DNA of 64,000 bases from Betaproteobacteria bacterium Ga0077526 (GCA_001464765.1 LNDV01000029.1:62001-126000); one strand, 5' to 3'. Positions 22,276 through 33,876 are shown, counted from the stretch's first letter. Translations and numbers: made by a program. The notes: generated by a model from the letters alone, not told the origin.

Positions 22276-23199
22276 ATGCTGAAACAGGACGTCAACGAGA
22301 TACGTGCGCTCATCGCCCGCCACAAGAGGCGGGACATGATGTTCGCGATGCTGGGTCTGGTGGCGCTGATGATCGGGGTGCTGACCTTCCTCGCGCTGTT
22401 TCTCGGCATGTTGATAGATGGCCTGCCGAGACTGTCTCTCGATTTCTTCACGCATTTTCCTTCGCGACGCGCCGAGAACGCTGGCATTCTGTCCGCCTGG
22501 GTCGGTACCACTCTCGTGATGGTGGTCACTGCGGTGGCTGCGATCCCGCTCGGCGTCGGTGCCGCGGTGTATCTTGAGGAGTACGCGCCGAAGAACTGGA
22601 TGACGGACATCATCGAGATCAACGTTACGAATCTCGCGGGCGTGCCGTCGATCGTCTACGGTCTCCTGGCGCTCGGCCTGTTCGTCTACACGTTCGGTCT
22701 GGGGCAGAGCATCCTGTCCGCAGGCCTTACGCTGGCGCTCCTCATCCTGCCGATCGTCATCGTCGCGACGCGGGAGTCGATCCGCTCGATCCCTGGCGCG
22801 ATTCGCGAGGGCGCCTACGCGCTCGGAGCGACGAAGTGGCAGACCACGGCGGATCACATCCTGCCTTACTCTGCGCCGGGGATCATGACCGGCATCATCA
22901 TCGGCATGGCCCGGGCCATCGGCGAGACGGCCCCGATCATTACCATCGGCGCGCTCACCTTTATCGCTTTCCTTCCCGAACCGCCGATCCAGTCGACTTT
23001 CCCGTATCTGTCCTTCGAATGGCTGCTGTCTCCGTTCACCGTGATGCCGATACAGATGTTCAACTGGACCTCGCGTCCGGAGGCGGCGTTCCATCAGAAT
23101 GCGGCGGCGGCCGGCCTCGTCCTCGTCGTCATGACGCTGTCCATGAACGGGCTGGCCATCTTCATTCGCTATCGTCTACGCAAGAACATCAAATGGTGA
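22276..23199 (+). CDS. pstA: Phosphate ABC transporter permease PstA
   Basis: This 307-residue partner permease has about six TM segments and an EAA loop (REGAYALGATKWQTTADHIL) matching the one in PstC. NLAGVPSIVYGLLALGLFV and ARAIGETAPIITIGA are PstA hallmarks. ATG at 22276 lies directly after the pstC stop; an open extension upstream overlaps pstC and is not used. pstB follows 9 nt later. Confidence 0.95.
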   Translation: MLKQDVNEIRALIARHKRRDMMFAMLGLVALMIGVLTFLALFLGMLIDGLPRLSLDFFTHFPSRRAENAGILSAWVGTTLVMVVTAVAAIPLGVGAAVYLEEYAPKNWMTDIIEINVTNLAGVPSIVYGLLALGLFVYTFGLGQSILSAGLTLALLILPIVIVATRESIRSIPGAIREGAYALGATKWQTTADHILPYSAPGIMTGIIIGMARAIGETAPIITIGALTFIAFLPEPPIQSTFPYLSFEWLLSPFTVMPIQMFNWTSRPEAAFHQNAAAAGLVLVVMTLSMNGLAIFIRYRLRKNIKW

Positions 23200-23208
23200 C
23201 CGGTCGTC

Positions 23209-24009
23209 ATGTCCAAGATCACTGAGGGTCGCACCGCGATCGCCGACCTGAAGGTCAAGGCGGAAGCGAAGAACCTGAGCTTCTACTACGGGGCTTTTCA
23301 CGCGCTGAAGAGCATCGCGATGCCGATCTACGAGCGCAAGGTGACCGCGCTGATCGGCCCCTCAGGGTGCGGGAAGTCCACGTATCTGCGCTGCTTCAAC
23401 CGGATGCACGATCTGTATCCCGGCAACCGGTACGAAGGCGAGATCCGTCTCTATCCCGACAACACGAATCTGCTGCACGCGCAGGTGGACCCCATCGAGG
23501 TCCGGATGCGCATCAGCATGGTGTTCCAGAAACCGAATCCGTTCCCGAAGTCGATCTACGAGAACGTCGCCTACGGTCTTAGGGTTCGTGGCGTCCGCAG
23601 CGTCGCGATCCTGGACGAGAAGGTGGAGCAGGCACTTCGCGGTGCCGCACTCTGGGACGAAGTGAAGGATCGGCTGCAGGATCTGGCCTTCAATCTTTCG
23701 GGTGGCCAGCAGCAGCGTCTGTGTATTGCCCGCGCGCTTGCCACGGAACCGGAAATCCTGCTGTTCGATGAGCCGACGTCCGCCCTCGACCCGATCGCCA
23801 CGGCGAGCATCGAGGAACTCATCGCCGACCTGAAGGACAAGGTGACGATTCTGATCGTTACGCACAACATGCAGCAGGCGGCCCGTGTGTCCGACTTCAC
23901 GGCGTACATGTATCTCGGCGAGATGATCGAGTTCGACGCCACCGACACCATCTTCATCAAGCCGAAGAACAAGGCGACCGAGGACTACATCACGGGCCGT
24001 TTCGGCTGA
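23209..24009 (+). CDS. pstB: Phosphate ABC transporter ATP-binding protein PstB
   Basis: This 266-residue ATPase energises phosphate import. Walker A is GPSGCGKST, the signature [15 protein letters not shown], Walker [13 protein letters not shown], and the H-loop [28 protein letters not shown] is the characteristic PstB Q-loop. Last gene of pstSCAB; no phoU is seen downstream in the window. Confidence 0.98.
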   Translation: MSKITEGRTAIADLKVKAEAKNLSFYYGAFHALKSIAMPIYERKVTALIGPSGCGKSTYLRCFNRMHDLYPGNRYEGEIRLYPDNTNLLHAQVDPIEVRMRISMVFQKPNPFPKSIYENVAYGLRVRGVRSVAILDEKVEQALRGAALWDEVKDRLQDLAFNLSGGQQQRLCIARALATEPEILLFDEPTSALDPIATASIEELIADLKDKVTILIVTHNMQQAARVSDFTAYMYLGEMIEFDATDTIFIKPKNKATEDYITGRFG

Positions 24010-24071
24010 CCCAGGAGGCGCGCCCGGGCGGTTTCGCCGGTGGCCTCCATCCTTTGTGCGACGCAGCAGCG

Positions 24072-24101
24072 TTGACCCGTCGGGGCCGCGCCGAGTAAAC
24101 T
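24072..24101 (+). promoter_or_regulatory. Predicted promoter of tpiA
   Basis: TTGACC (24072-24077) and TAAACT (24096-24101) are separated by 18 bp, with transcription expected about 24108, some 20 nt before the tpiA ATG. It is the only convincing core promoter between pstB and tpiA and probably drives tpiA-secG. Confidence 0.6.
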
Positions 24102-24129
24102 CGCGGGGTTTCGTCACTCCGGGCCCCGC

Positions 24130-24897
24130 ATGCGCTCCAAGTTCGTTGCCGGCAACTGGAAGATGAACGGAAGCCTCGCGGCCAACGCCGCGTTGCTCGA
24201 GGCTCTGGTGTCCGGGAGCCATGGGTTGCCGGCCGGGGCGATGGCAGTGTTGGCTCCGTTTCCCTACCTGGCCCAGTGTGAAGCGCGACTTTCCGGCAGC
24301 GGTATCCGCTGGGGCGCGCAGGACCTGAGCGAGCACGCCTCCGGCGCGTTCACCGGAGAAGTCGCTGGCAGCATGCTCCGGGAGTTCGGTTGCAGTTTCG
24401 TGCTGGTCGGGCATTCCGAAAGGCGCGCCATGCACGGGGAGTCCAGTGAGTTGGTGGGGCGGAAAGCAGTTGCCGCCCATGCCGTTGGCCTGACTCCCGT
24501 GGTCTGCGTCGGCGAGTCCCTCGCGGAGCGCGAGGCTGGTCTGACGGAGTCGGTGGTGAGTAGCCAGATCCAGGTGTTTCTGGATGTGGCCGGGCCGGCA
24601 GTTCTGGCCGCTGCGGTCATCGCGTACGAGCCCGTCTGGGCGATCGGAACGGGAAAGACCGCATCGCCGGAGCAGGCTCAGGAAGTTCACGCGCTTGTTC
24701 GTCGCGTGGTGGCGGCGGTGGATGCGGGCAGGGCCTCGACGATCCAGATTCTTTATGGGGGAAGCGTCAAGGGTTCTAACGCCGCGTCGTTGTTTGCAAT
24801 GCCCGATGTGGACGGTGGTCTCGTCGGGGGAGCTTCCCTGAACGGAAGCGAGTTTCTGGATATTTGCCGGGCGGCAGTGGCTTGCGGCCCCACTTGA
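24130..24897 (+). CDS. tpiA: Triosephosphate isomerase
   Basis: This 255-residue glycolytic TIM-barrel enzyme interconverts DHAP and glyceraldehyde-3-P. Catalytic residues: lysine in GNWKMNGS, histidine in LVGHSERR, glutamate in AYEPVWAIGTGKTA, and the phosphate-binding loop YGGSVKGSNA. secG starts 8 nt after the stop, a conserved pairing. Confidence 0.97.
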   Translation: MRSKFVAGNWKMNGSLAANAALLEALVSGSHGLPAGAMAVLAPFPYLAQCEARLSGSGIRWGAQDLSEHASGAFTGEVAGSMLREFGCSFVLVGHSERRAMHGESSELVGRKAVAAHAVGLTPVVCVGESLAEREAGLTESVVSSQIQVFLDVAGPAVLAAAVIAYEPVWAIGTGKTASPEQAQEVHALVRRVVAAVDAGRASTIQILYGGSVKGSNAASLFAMPDVDGGLVGGASLNGSEFLDICRAAVACGPT

Positions 24898-24905
24898 ACT
24901 GACTG

Positions 24906-25268
24906 ATGCAGACTGCAATCCTGATTCTCCATGTGCTCGCCGCTGCCGGTATCATCGGCCTCGTGCTGTTGCAGCACGGCAAGGGCGCGGACATGGGCGC
25001 TGCCTTCGGAAGCGGTTCCGCGGGCAGCCTGTTCGGCTCGAGCGGGTCGGCGAACTTCCTGAGTCGGGCCACGGCGGCCCTGACGGCGGTGTTCTTCGCG
25101 ACCAGCCTCGGACTGACCTACCTCTCAGCGGGTCAGTCGCATGACAAAGGGGTAATGACGGAACTTCCGGCGGAGCCGGCGAAGACTGCACCAGCCGCGG
25201 CGGCCGGTGAGGCCAAGCCCGACGCTGCACCGGCCGAGGACTCCAAGGCCAAGGAAATTCCCAAGTAA
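24906..25268 (+). CDS. secG: Preprotein translocase subunit SecG
   Basis: This 120-residue SecYEG accessory subunit has two TM helices (about 3-22 and 52-72) flanking the glycine/serine-rich loop GADMGAAFGSGSAGSLFGSSG, the family signature. The C-terminal third is a charged Ala/Pro/Lys-rich tail of no conserved structure. It sits between tpiA and tRNA-Leu. Confidence 0.95.
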   Translation: MQTAILILHVLAAAGIIGLVLLQHGKGADMGAAFGSGSAGSLFGSSGSANFLSRATAALTAVFFATSLGLTYLSAGQSHDKGVMTELPAEPAKTAPAAAAGEAKPDAAPAEDSKAKEIPK

Positions 25269-25295
25269 GTCGAGTTTCGGGCAGTAAAGATTTGA

Positions 25296-25323
25296 GCCTC
25301 CACAAAAAGTCTCAAGTGGAGGC
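25296..25323 (+). other. Stem-loop between secG and tRNA-Leu
   Basis: GCCTCCAC (25296-25303) pairs with GTGGAGGC (25316-25323) around a 12-nt loop. There is no T-run after it, so it is more likely a processing or 3'-end stability element ahead of the tRNA than a terminator. Confidence 0.5.
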
Positions 25324-25331
25324 CGAGATAT

Positions 25332-25416
25332 GCCGATGTGGTGAAATTGGTAGACACGCTGTCTTGAGGGGGCAGTGGCGAAAGCCGTGTGAGTTCGAGT
25401 CTCACCATCGGCACCA
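25332..25416 (+). tRNA. tRNA-Leu (anticodon GAG)
   Basis: This is an 85-nt class II tRNA. The acceptor stem GCCGATG/CATCGGC, anticodon stem CTGTC/GGCAG with loop TTGAGGG (anticodon GAG, reading CTC/CTT), a variable arm around GTGGCGAAAGCC, the T arm with TTCGAGT, discriminator A and encoded CCA (25414-25416) all fit. It lies between secG and nuoA, a position conserved in betaproteobacteria, and may be processed from a shared transcript. Confidence 0.97.
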
Positions 25417-25544
25417 AATCTGGAACGCGGCAGGCCAGCCTTGACCGGTATTGGCGGCCATCCGCAAGGAGGGGAAGGGCGCCCTTGTCGGCGGTACGGC
25501 CCCGTCGGCTTGGGGTCGACATTTCGACTTCCGGTCCGCGAGTG

Positions 25545-25913
25545 ATGCTGCAAAACTACTTTCCGATACTGCTTTTCATATTGGTCGGGCTCGGCGTGGG
25601 TACCGTCTCGATCCTTGCCGGGGGCGGGCTCTCCCGCCTTCTGGGACATCATCGCCCGGATTCCGACAAGCTCTCTCCCTACGAATGCGGCTTTGAAGCC
25701 TTCGAGGACGCGCGCATGAAGTTCGACGTGCGCTATTACCTCGTCGCCATTCTGTTCATCATTTTCGATCTCGAAATTGCCTTCCTCTTTCCCTGGGCGG
25801 TCGTGCTCGACCAGATCGGCATGTTCGGCTTCCTTGCCATGGTCGTCTTCCTGGCGGTACTGGTCGTCGGTTTCATCTACGAGTGGAAGAAAGGGGCGCT
25901 GGAATGGGAGTAG
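25545..25913 (+). CDS. nuoA: NADH-quinone oxidoreductase subunit A
   Basis: This 122-residue membrane subunit of complex I has three TM helices and the conserved loop [20 protein letters not shown] between the first and second helices. The frame is open upstream to 25389, across the tRNA end, but ATG at 25545 gives the family N-terminus [10 protein letters not shown]. It overlaps nuoB by 10 nt. The 128 nt between tRNA and nuoA hold no clear promoter that I can see. Confidence 0.95.
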   Translation: MLQNYFPILLFILVGLGVGTVSILAGGGLSRLLGHHRPDSDKLSPYECGFEAFEDARMKFDVRYYLVAILFIIFDLEIAFLFPWAVVLDQIGMFGFLAMVVFLAVLVVGFIYEWKKGALEWE

Positions 25914-26380
25914 AAGGCGAACTACAGAAGGGCTTCGTAACGACCCAAATCGATACCCTCATCAACTGGACGCGTACGGGCTCCCTCTGGCCCATGACTT
26001 TCGGTCTCGCCTGTTGCGCGGTCGAGATGATGCAGGCGGGTGCTTCCCGCTACGATCTTGATCGTTTCGGTATTGTGTTTCGCCCGAGTCCGAGACAATC
26101 GGATGTCATGATCGTGGCTGGAACACTGTGCAACAAGATGGCTCCCGCGCTGCGCAAGGTGTACGACCAGATGGCCGAACCCCGCTGGGTGATCTCCATG
26201 GGGTCCTGCGCGAACGGTGGCGGCTACTACCACTACTCTTATTCGGTCGTGCGGGGTTGCGACCGGATCGTGCCGGTGGATGTCTACGTACCCGGATGCC
26301 CGCCCACGGCGGAAGCACTGCTCTACGGCATCATCCAGCTCCAGAACAAGATCCGCCGGAACAACACCATCGCCCGGTGA
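25904..26380 (+). CDS. nuoB: NADH-quinone oxidoreductase subunit B
   Basis: This 158-residue peripheral-arm subunit carries the terminal 4Fe-4S cluster N2. Cluster ligands are the tandem cysteines in [10 protein letters not shown], the cysteine in GSCANGGG and the cysteine in VPGCPPTAE. Start ATG at 25904 lies within the end of nuoA (10-nt overlap), implying coupled translation. Confidence 0.97.
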   Translation: MGVEGELQKGFVTTQIDTLINWTRTGSLWPMTFGLACCAVEMMQAGASRYDLDRFGIVFRPSPRQSDVMIVAGTLCNKMAPALRKVYDQMAEPRWVISMGSCANGGGYYHYSYSVVRGCDRIVPVDVYVPGCPPTAEALLYGIIQLQNKIRRNNTIAR

Positions 26381-26384
26381 CCTC

Positions 26385-26981
26385 TTGAGCGACTTCACTG
26401 CATTGTTCGAATCCGTCACCCGAGCCCTGGGTGACGCCGTACGCAAGACCGACGTGGTGCGCGATCAGGCGATCGTCGAGATCGCCGCAGACGCCTGGGT
26501 GGACGCCGCCAGAAAACTGCGCGACACCGCCGATCTCCGCTTCGAACAGCTCATCGACCTTTGCGGCGTCGACTACCAGACGTATGGCGAGGGTCGCTGG
26601 GAGGGTCAGCGCTTCGCGGTCGTCTCGCAACTGCTTTCCGTGAGCCGTAACCAGAGGCTCCGCGTGAAGGTCTTCGCGGCAGAAGATGACTTCCCATCCG
26701 TGGATTCCGTGAGTGGAGTCTGGGCAGCTGCCAACTGGTTCGAACGCGAAGCATTCGACCTGTTCGGCATCGTCTTTCCTGGCCACCCGGATCTTCGCCG
26801 GCTCCTCACGGACTACGGATTCATCGGACACCCTTTCCGGAAAGATTTCCCGATTTCCGGTTTCGTCGAGATGCGTTACGACGCCGACCAGAAGCGCGTC
26901 ATCTACCAGCCCGTCACTATCGAACCCCGCGAGATCGTTCCGCGGGTCGTGCGAGAGGATCACTATGGCGATGTCGGCTGA
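26385..26981 (+). CDS. nuoC: NADH-quinone oxidoreductase subunit C
   Basis: This 198-residue 30-kDa-type subunit is separate from NuoD, unlike the fused enterobacterial NuoCD. Signature: [20 protein letters not shown], then [16 protein letters not shown]. No ATG or GTG fits; homology begins at TTG 26385 ([10 protein letters not shown]), 4 nt after nuoB, with GGTGA just upstream, so a TTG start is the best reading. Followed by an unusual 222-bp stretch before nuoD. Confidence 0.92.
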   Translation: MSDFTALFESVTRALGDAVRKTDVVRDQAIVEIAADAWVDAARKLRDTADLRFEQLIDLCGVDYQTYGEGRWEGQRFAVVSQLLSVSRNQRLRVKVFAAEDDFPSVDSVSGVWAAANWFEREAFDLFGIVFPGHPDLRRLLTDYGFIGHPFRKDFPISGFVEMRYDADQKRVIYQPVTIEPREIVPRVVREDHYGDVG

Positions 26982-27203
26982 ACGCCGCCTGGCCTCCATG
27001 CCGCAACGCCCCACGGTCAGCCCCCGGCGTGTCGTGACTGACCTCTCAGTACCCATGAAAACAGACACAGCACATCGTTCGTGTGCGGAGGTCAGTCATG
27101 GCTGAGATCCGCAACTTCACGATGAACTTTGGCTCCGGCGTAACGCCGGCGATGCCGGCATTAGCCTTCACCGAAGTGCATGGTTCCGTCGCGGCGGTCA
27201 GCC
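26982..27203 (+). repeat. nuoC-nuoD spacer with duplicated nuoD start
   Basis: Neighbouring nuo genes overlap or nearly touch, but here 222 bp separate nuoC from nuoD. The first 35 bases of nuoD (27204-27238) occur identically 106 bp earlier (27098-27132), and about 13 bases upstream of each copy are also alike. The sequence between the copies (27133-27203) is not nuoD-like and contains CCGGCG-TAA-CGCCGG (27135-27149) and a GCCGGC repeat. An 11-bp inverted repeat (27035-27045 with 27088-27098) places the first copy's GGAGG in a stem. Confidence 0.85.
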
Positions 27204-27211
27204 ATGGCTGA
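27098..27211 (+). other. Mini-ORF from duplicated nuoD 5' end
   Basis: Starting at the first copy of the nuoD initiator, the frame encodes 37 residues: the first 11 residues of NuoD plus one glycine shared by chance of the split codon, then unrelated [18 protein letters not shown] and a short tail. It stops with TGA at 27209-27211, overlapping the genuine nuoD ATG by 8 nt. It has a good GGAGG 6 nt upstream, whereas the true nuoD start has GGCGG at the same place. Translational coupling into nuoD is plausible; a vestigial duplicate is the alternative. Confidence 0.5.
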
Positions 27212-28457
27212 GATCCGCAACTTCACGATGAACTTTGGCCCGCAGCATCCGGCGGCGCATGGGGTGCTTCGACTGGTTCTGGAACTCGACGGGGAAGTGA
27301 TCCAGCGTGCCGACCCGCACGTCGGCCTCCTGCATCGTGGTACCGAGAAGCTCGCCGAACAGAAGATGTTCATCCAGAGCGTGCCGTACATGGATCGTCT
27401 CGATTACGTATCCATGATGTGCAACGAGCACGCCTACGTGATGGCCATCGAGAAGCTCCTGGGCATCGACGTACCGATCCGTGCGCAGTACATCCGGGTG
27501 ATGTTCGACGAGATCACGCGCATCCTGAACCACCTGCTCTGGCTCGGCGCGCACGGGCTGGACATAGGCGCGATGACCGTCTTCCTGTATTGCTTCCGCG
27601 AGCGGGAAGACCTGATGGACTGCTACGAGGCCGTCTCGGGCGCCAGACTGCACGCCGCCTACTACCGCCCGGGCGGCGTCTACCGGGACCTTCCGGACCG
27701 CATGCCCCAGTACGAAGTGTCGGCCATCAAGTCCGCGGAAGACGTGCGCCGACTGAACGAGAACCGCCAGGGCTCGGTGCTGGACTTCATCGAGGATTTT
27801 GCCAACCGCTTCCCGAAGCTCGTCGACGAATACGAGACGCTGCTGACCGAGAATCGGATCTGGAAGCAGCGTACTGTCGGCATCGGTGTCGTGAGCCCCG
27901 AGCGTGCCCTGCAACTCGGATTCACGGGACCCATGATCCGCGGTTCCGGCATCGCCTGGGATCTGCGCAAGAAGCAGCCCTACGAAGTCTACGACCGGAT
28001 GGATTTCGACATTCCCATCGGCGTGAACGGCGACTGCTACGACCGCTATCTCGTTCGCGTCGAAGAAATGCGTCAGTCGAACCGGATCGTCAAGCAGTGC
28101 GTGCAATGGCTCCGCGCCAATCCCGGACCGGTCATGATCGACAACCACAAGGTCGCGCCGCCATCCCGCGTCGACATGAAGTCGAACATGGAAGAGCTCA
28201 TCCACCACTTCAAGCTCTTCACCGAAGGCATGCACGTACCCGAGGGCGAGTGCTACGCCGCGGTGGAAGCACCCAAGGGAGAGTTCGGCATCTACCTGGT
28301 GTCGGACGGCGCCAACAAGCCTTACCGGCTCAAGATCCGTGCGCCGGGTTTCCCGCATCTTGCCGCCATGGACGAGATGGGGCGCGGGCACATGATCGCG
28401 GATGCGGTGGCGATCATCGGAACTATGGATATCGTGTTTGGCGAGATCGATCGATGA
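27204..28457 (+). CDS. nuoD: NADH-quinone oxidoreductase subunit D
   Basis: This 417-residue 49-kDa subunit forms the quinone pocket with Nuo[21 protein letters not shown] and [12 protein letters not shown] near the N-terminus (quinone-site histidine region) and the C-terminal motif DIVFGEIDR are intact. ATG at 27204 matches family N-termini; its own Shine-Dalgarno is weak, and a duplicated start with a stronger site lies 106 bp upstream. It overlaps nuoE by ATGA. Confidence 0.97.
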   Translation: MAEIRNFTMNFGPQHPAAHGVLRLVLELDGEVIQRADPHVGLLHRGTEKLAEQKMFIQSVPYMDRLDYVSMMCNEHAYVMAIEKLLGIDVPIRAQYIRVMFDEITRILNHLLWLGAHGLDIGAMTVFLYCFREREDLMDCYEAVSGARLHAAYYRPGGVYRDLPDRMPQYEVSAIKSAEDVRRLNENRQGSVLDFIEDFANRFPKLVDEYETLLTENRIWKQRTVGIGVVSPERALQLGFTGPMIRGSGIAWDLRKKQPYEVYDRMDFDIPIGVNGDCYDRYLVRVEEMRQSNRIVKQCVQWLRANPGPVMIDNHKVAPPSRVDMKSNMEELIHHFKLFTEGMHVPEGECYAAVEAPKGEFGIYLVSDGANKPYRLKIRAPGFPHLAAMDEMGRGHMIADAVAIIGTMDIVFGEIDR

Positions 28458-28941
28458 GCGAAAACACCGGACTCTCGGCGGACGCACGGACCCGGATCGA
28501 CCGGGAACTCGCGAAGTACCCGGCCGACCAGAAGCAATCCGCGGTGATGGCCGCTCTTACCATCGTCCAGACCGAGAACGGTCATCTCACCGCGCCCCTT
28601 ATGGACGCGGTCGCCGCCTACCTCGGCATGCCGACCATCGCCGTGTATGAAGTGGCCACGTTCTACTCGATGTACGACCTGAAGCCGATCGGTCGTCACA
28701 AACTCTCCGTCTGCACGAACCTGCCGTGTGCTTTGTCCGGCGCAAACGAAGCTGCCGACTATCTTCAGAAGAAGCTGTGCATTGGCTGGAACGGGACCAC
28801 GCCCGACGGGGCCGTCACGCTCAAGGAGGGTGAGTGCTTCGGGGCCTGTGGGGATGCGCCTGTGATCCTCCACAACAACAAACGCATGCTGACGGGAATG
28901 ACGCCCGGAAAGATCGACGAACTGCTTGCGGAGCTTGCGAA

Positions 28942-28945
<4 letters not shown>
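28454..28945 (+). CDS. nuoE: NADH-quinone oxidoreductase subunit E
   Basis: This 163-residue 24-kDa thioredoxin-like subunit binds the 2Fe-2S cluster N1a. The cysteine pairs lie in [11 protein letters not shown] and [29 protein letters not shown] is the family signature. It overlaps both neighbours by 4 nt (ATGA at 28454-28457 and 28942-28945). Confidence 0.97.
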
Positions 28946-30263
<1,318 letters not shown>

Positions 30264-30264
<1 letters not shown>

Positions 30265-30449
30265 TGAGTGAAAAGAAGATGATCAACCTGGAAGTGGATG
30301 GAAAGGCCGTCCAGGTGCCGGAGGGCAGTATGGTGATGGAGGGGCCGGCGGGAGTCACCGAGCAGGGGCCCCGCGGCAGCGGGGATGCGAGCAAGACGAG
30401 CGCCGCCGGTCGCCGACGTTGGGTGAGTTCGAGAGGGGCTGCCCGATGA
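30264..30449 (+). other. Duplicated 5' end of nuoG forming a coupled mini-ORF
   Basis: Directly after nuoF a 61-codon frame begins [20 protein letters not shown], repeating the first 26 codons of nuoG (30264-30342 against 30446-30524). The copies differ at eight positions, all silent third positions, giving identical peptides. After codon 26 it runs into 103 bp of unrelated sequence (30343-30445), remains open, and stops with TGA overlapping the true nuoG ATG (ATGA at 30446-30449). It is either a remnant of allelic replacement by a diverged nuoG or a leader that keeps nuoG translation coupled to nuoF. Confidence 0.75.
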
Positions 30450-32836
30450 GCGAGAAGAAGATGATCAACCTGGAAGTCGACGGAAAGGCAGTCCAGGTGC
30501 CGGAGGGAAGCATGGTCATGGAGGCGACGAACCGCCTCGGTGTCTACGTCCCCCACTTCTGCTGGCACAAGAAGCTTTCCATCGCCGCCAACTGCCGGAT
30601 GTGCCTCGTGCAGGTCGAGAAGGCGCCCAAGCCACTTCCCGCCTGCGCCACGCCTGTGACCGAGGGCATGAAGGTCTTCACGCATACCGAACAGGCCATC
30701 AAGGCCCAGAAGGGCGTGATGGAGTTCCTGCTCATCAATCACCCGCTCGACTGCCCGATCTGCGATCAGGGCGGCGAATGCCAGTTGCAGGACCTCGCAG
30801 TCGGCTACGGCGGTTCTGCTTCCCGCTTCGGTGAGACCAAGCGCGTGGTCACGTCCAAGGACGTAGGCCCGCTCGTTGCCGCCGAAGAGATGTCCCGCTG
30901 CATTCACTGCACCCGCTGCGTGCGCTTCGGCCAGGAGATCGCCGGCGTCATGGAACTCGGCATGGCCGGGCGCGGCGAGCACTCCGAAATTCTCTCTTTC
31001 GTCGGACGCACCATCGACTCGGAACTGTCGGGCAACATGATCGACCTCTGTCCGGTCGGTGCGCTGACGTCCAAGCCGTTCCGCTACTCGGCCCGCACGT
31101 GGGAACTGTCGCGTCGCCGCACCCTGAGTCCCCACTGCGGTCTCGGTGCGAACATGGTCGTGCAGGTGAAGGGCAACCGGGTGATGCGCGCCCTCCCGCT
31201 GGAGAACGACAGCGTCAACGAGTGCTGGCTCTCCGACAAGGACCGCTTCTCCTACGAAGGGCTCAACTCCCCCGATCGGCTCGTCCGCCCGATGATCCGC
31301 AAGGACGGCAAGTGGGCCGAAGTCGACTGGCAGACGGCGCTCGCCTTTGCGGCCGACGGGTTGAAGGCCGTGATCAAGAAATCTGGCGCGGACAGTCTTG
31401 GCATGCTCGCCAGCCCGCATTCGACGCTCGAGGAGTTGTATCTCGCCGCTTCGCTCGCGCGTGGCCTCGGCAGCGACAACGTGGACTTCCGTCTGCGCCA
31501 GGCGGACTTCTCGCTCGATGGCACCCGCGCGGGCATCCCCTGGCTCGGCACTACCGTGAAGAGCCTCGGGGAAGCGAAGCGCGTGCTCGTGATCGGGTCC
31601 AATCTGCGCAAGGACCATCCGCTTCTCGCGGCCCGCCTTCGTGGCGCCGCGCGCCGCGGACAGAAGCTGGGCATCGTCGGTTCCTACTTCGCCGATCCGC
31701 TCATTCCGCTCGCCGTGGATGTCCGCGTGGCCCCGGCCGAACTCCCGCAGACCCTGGCCGAGGCGCTCGTCGCGCTGGCCACCGAGAAGGGAGTCACGCT
31801 CGCCTCGGAGATGGCGGCGCTGGTCGGATCCACGACCGCCACGGAACGGGGTCGTCAGATCGCGATGTTGCTCACCGGCGACCCGGACAACCTCGTGCTG
31901 ATCGGCAACGAGGCGCAACATCACGGTGCCGCCGCGGTGGTCGAACGCCTGAGCCACGCTCTCGCGGATCTCGCGGGCGGCCGATTCGGCATTCTCGGCG
32001 AGGCCGCCAATAGCGTCGGCGGCTACGTGGCCAAGGCGCTCCCGCAGGCCGGTGGTCGCAACGCTGCCCGGATGGTGAGTGAGCCTCGCAGCGCCTACGT
32101 GCTGCTCGGATGCGAACCGGAACTCGACGGCGCCGACAGCGCGTCCGCCCTGGCGGCCCTCCACGGCGCCGAGTTCGTCGTCGCGCTGTCCGCATTCCAG
32201 CATCGCGCCACCGAGTATGCGCACGTGATGCTGCCCATCGCGCCCTTCACGGAAACCGGGGGCACCTTCATCAACACCGAAGGCCTCCCACAATCCTTCA
32301 AGGGTGTGGTCGCCCCGCTGGGCGAAACGCGTCCCGGCTGGAAGGTGTTGCGCGTCCTGGGCAATCTGCTCGGTCTTCAGGGGTTCGGACACGAATCAGT
32401 CGAAGACATCCGCACGGCTGTCCTCCCCGATCCCGCAGCTGTGCCCGCTCTGCTCGATAACGGTCTCGTGGCCGGATCGCGCCCCGGCAATCTGCCGAGC
32501 GCCGTGGCCAAACTGCAGCGCATCGGGGACGTGCCCATCCATTGGGCCGACCCTCTCGTGCGCCGGGCGCCTTCGTTGCAGAAGACGAAGGATGCCGAAC
32601 TGCCCCGCGCCTGGATGAACGCCCGGACCCTCGCTGCGTTGGGTGTTGCCGAAGGCGATCAGGTTCGAGTCTCGCAGCAAGGTCAGCATGTCCTGCTGTT
32701 CGCTGGTGCGGACGACCACATTCCGGATCACGCCGTGCGCGTACCGGCGGGCCATCCGCTGACGGCTGGGCTCGGACCGCTGTTCGGCGACATCGATGTG
32801 GAGCGCGTGGCGGCTGCCGCGCGCGCGAGTGCCTGA
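30446..32836 (+). CDS. nuoG: NADH-quinone oxidoreductase subunit G
   Basis: This 796-residue 75-kDa subunit is the largest of the peripheral arm. The N-terminal ferredoxin domain carries the 2Fe-2S ligands (CWHKKL, NCRMC, CATP); the His-Cys segment [14 protein letters not shown] and [16 protein letters not shown] bind 4Fe-4S clusters. A molybdopterin-oxidoreductase-like domain fills the rest (about 220-700). ATG at 30446, with GAGAGGGG upstream, fits family N-termini. An almost identical 5' copy precedes it. Confidence 0.96.
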   Translation: MSEKKMINLEVDGKAVQVPEGSMVMEATNRLGVYVPHFCWHKKLSIAANCRMCLVQVEKAPKPLPACATPVTEGMKVFTHTEQAIKAQKGVMEFLLINHPLDCPICDQGGECQLQDLAVGYGGSASRFGETKRVVTSKDVGPLVAAEEMSRCIHCTRCVRFGQEIAGVMELGMAGRGEHSEILSFVGRTIDSELSGNMIDLCPVGALTSKPFRYSARTWELSRRRTLSPHCGLGANMVVQVKGNRVMRALPLENDSVNECWLSDKDRFSYEGLNSPDRLVRPMIRKDGKWAEVDWQTALAFAADGLKAVIKKSGADSLGMLASPHSTLEELYLAASLARGLGSDNVDFRLRQADFSLDGTRAGIPWLGTTVKSLGEAKRVLVIGSNLRKDHPLLAARLRGAARRGQKLGIVGSYFADPLIPLAVDVRVAPAELPQTLAEALVALATEKGVTLASEMAALVGSTTATERGRQIAMLLTGDPDNLVLIGNEAQHHGAAAVVERLSHALADLAGGRFGILGEAANSVGGYVAKALPQAGGRNAARMVSEPRSAYVLLGCEPELDGADSASALAALHGAEFVVALSAFQHRATEYAHVMLPIAPFTETGGTFINTEGLPQSFKGVVAPLGETRPGWKVLRVLGNLLGLQGFGHESVEDIRTAVLPDPAAVPALLDNGLVAGSRPGNLPSAVAKLQRIGDVPIHWADPLVRRAPSLQKTKDAELPRAWMNARTLAALGVAEGDQVRVSQQGQHVLLFAGADDHIPDHAVRVPAGHPLTAGLGPLFGDIDVERVAAAARASA

Positions 32837-32837
32837 C

Positions 32838-33866
32838 ATGGAACTGTTCACCCAGGTCGAGCAGTGGTTCGGTCCCGTGTGGCCCCTGGTCTGGTCGCTC
32901 GTCAAGATCGTGGCGATCGTCCTGCCGCTGCTGCTGGCAGTCGCCTACCTGACGTTCGCCGAGCGCAAGATCATCGGCTACATCCAGGTTCGCGTCGGTC
33001 CCAATCGCGTGGGGCCGAAGGGCTGGCTGCAGCCCATCGCCGACGCGCTCAAGCTGATGACGAAGGAGATCATCATCCCGACGGGCTCGAACAAGTTCCT
33101 GTTCCTGCTCGCGCCGATCCTCTCCATCATGCCGGCGCTCGCGGCCTGGGCGGTGATCCCCTTCGATCCGAACCTCGTGCTCGCCAACGTCAACGCGAGC
33201 CTGCTCTATGTGATGGCCATCACGTCGATGGGCGTCTACGGCGTGATCATCGCCGGCTGGGCCTCCAATTCGAAGTACGCCTTTCTCGGTTCGCTGCGCT
33301 CCGCGGCGCAGATCGTCTCCTACGAAATCGCGATGGGCTTCGCGCTGGTCGGTGTGCTGATGATGGCCCACAGCCTCAACCTCGTGGACATCGTGCGGCA
33401 GCAGCAGAGCGGCTGGGGGCTCGTCTCCTGGAACTTCATCCCGCTGTTCCCGATGTTCATGGTGTACCTGATCTCCGGGGTGGCGGAAACCAACCGCGCC
33501 CCGTTCGACGTCGCCGAAGGCGAATCGGAGATCGTGGCCGGCTTCCATGTGGAGTACTCGGGCATGGCATTCGCCGTGTTCTTCCTGGCCGAGTACGCCA
33601 ACATGATCCTTGTCGCCACCATGACGGCACTCATGTTCCTGGGCGGCTGGCTCTCGCCGATCCCCGGGATTCCCGACGGGTTCCCCTGGCTGCTCGGCAA
33701 GATCGCTTTCGTCCTGTTCCTGTTCCTCTGGTTCCGGGCGACCTTTCCGCGCTATCGCTACGACCAGATCATGCGTCTCGGCTGGAAGGTCTTCATTCCG
33801 GTCACCCTGGTATGGCTGATCGTGATCGGCGGCTGGATGCAGACGCCCCTGTGGCTGTGGAAGTGA
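32838..33866 (+). CDS. nuoH: NADH-quinone oxidoreductase subunit H
   Basis: This 342-residue membrane subunit has eight or so TM helices and links the peripheral arm to the proton-pumping module, forming part of the quinone channel. Conserved: [40 protein letters not shown] and the later [12 protein letters not shown]. It starts 1 nt after nuoG; an open extension inside nuoG is not used. Confidence 0.97.
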   Translation: MELFTQVEQWFGPVWPLVWSLVKIVAIVLPLLLAVAYLTFAERKIIGYIQVRVGPNRVGPKGWLQPIADALKLMTKEIIIPTGSNKFLFLLAPILSIMPALAAWAVIPFDPNLVLANVNASLLYVMAITSMGVYGVIIAGWASNSKYAFLGSLRSAAQIVSYEIAMGFALVGVLMMAHSLNLVDIVRQQQSGWGLVSWNFIPLFPMFMVYLISGVAETNRAPFDVAEGESEIVAGFHVEYSGMAFAVFFLAEYANMILVATMTALMFLGGWLSPIPGIPDGFPWLLGKIAFVLFLFLWFRATFPRYRYDQIMRLGWKVFIPVTLVWLIVIGGWMQTPLWLWK

Positions 33867-33876
33867 GGCGCATGCC

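Noticed and set aside
25296..25323. Rho-independent terminator before tRNA-Leu
   Set aside because: The stem is good but no T-run follows, so I list it only as a stem-loop.
25125..25652. Minus-strand frame containing an ETRTHT-type peptide over tRNA-Leu
   Set aside because: This is the well-known spurious translation of the reverse strand of a tRNA gene, not a protein.
26982..27203. Insertion sequence or transposon in the nuoC-nuoD gap
   Set aside because: No transposase frame or paired terminal repeats; the gap is explained better as a start-codon duplication with a short insert.
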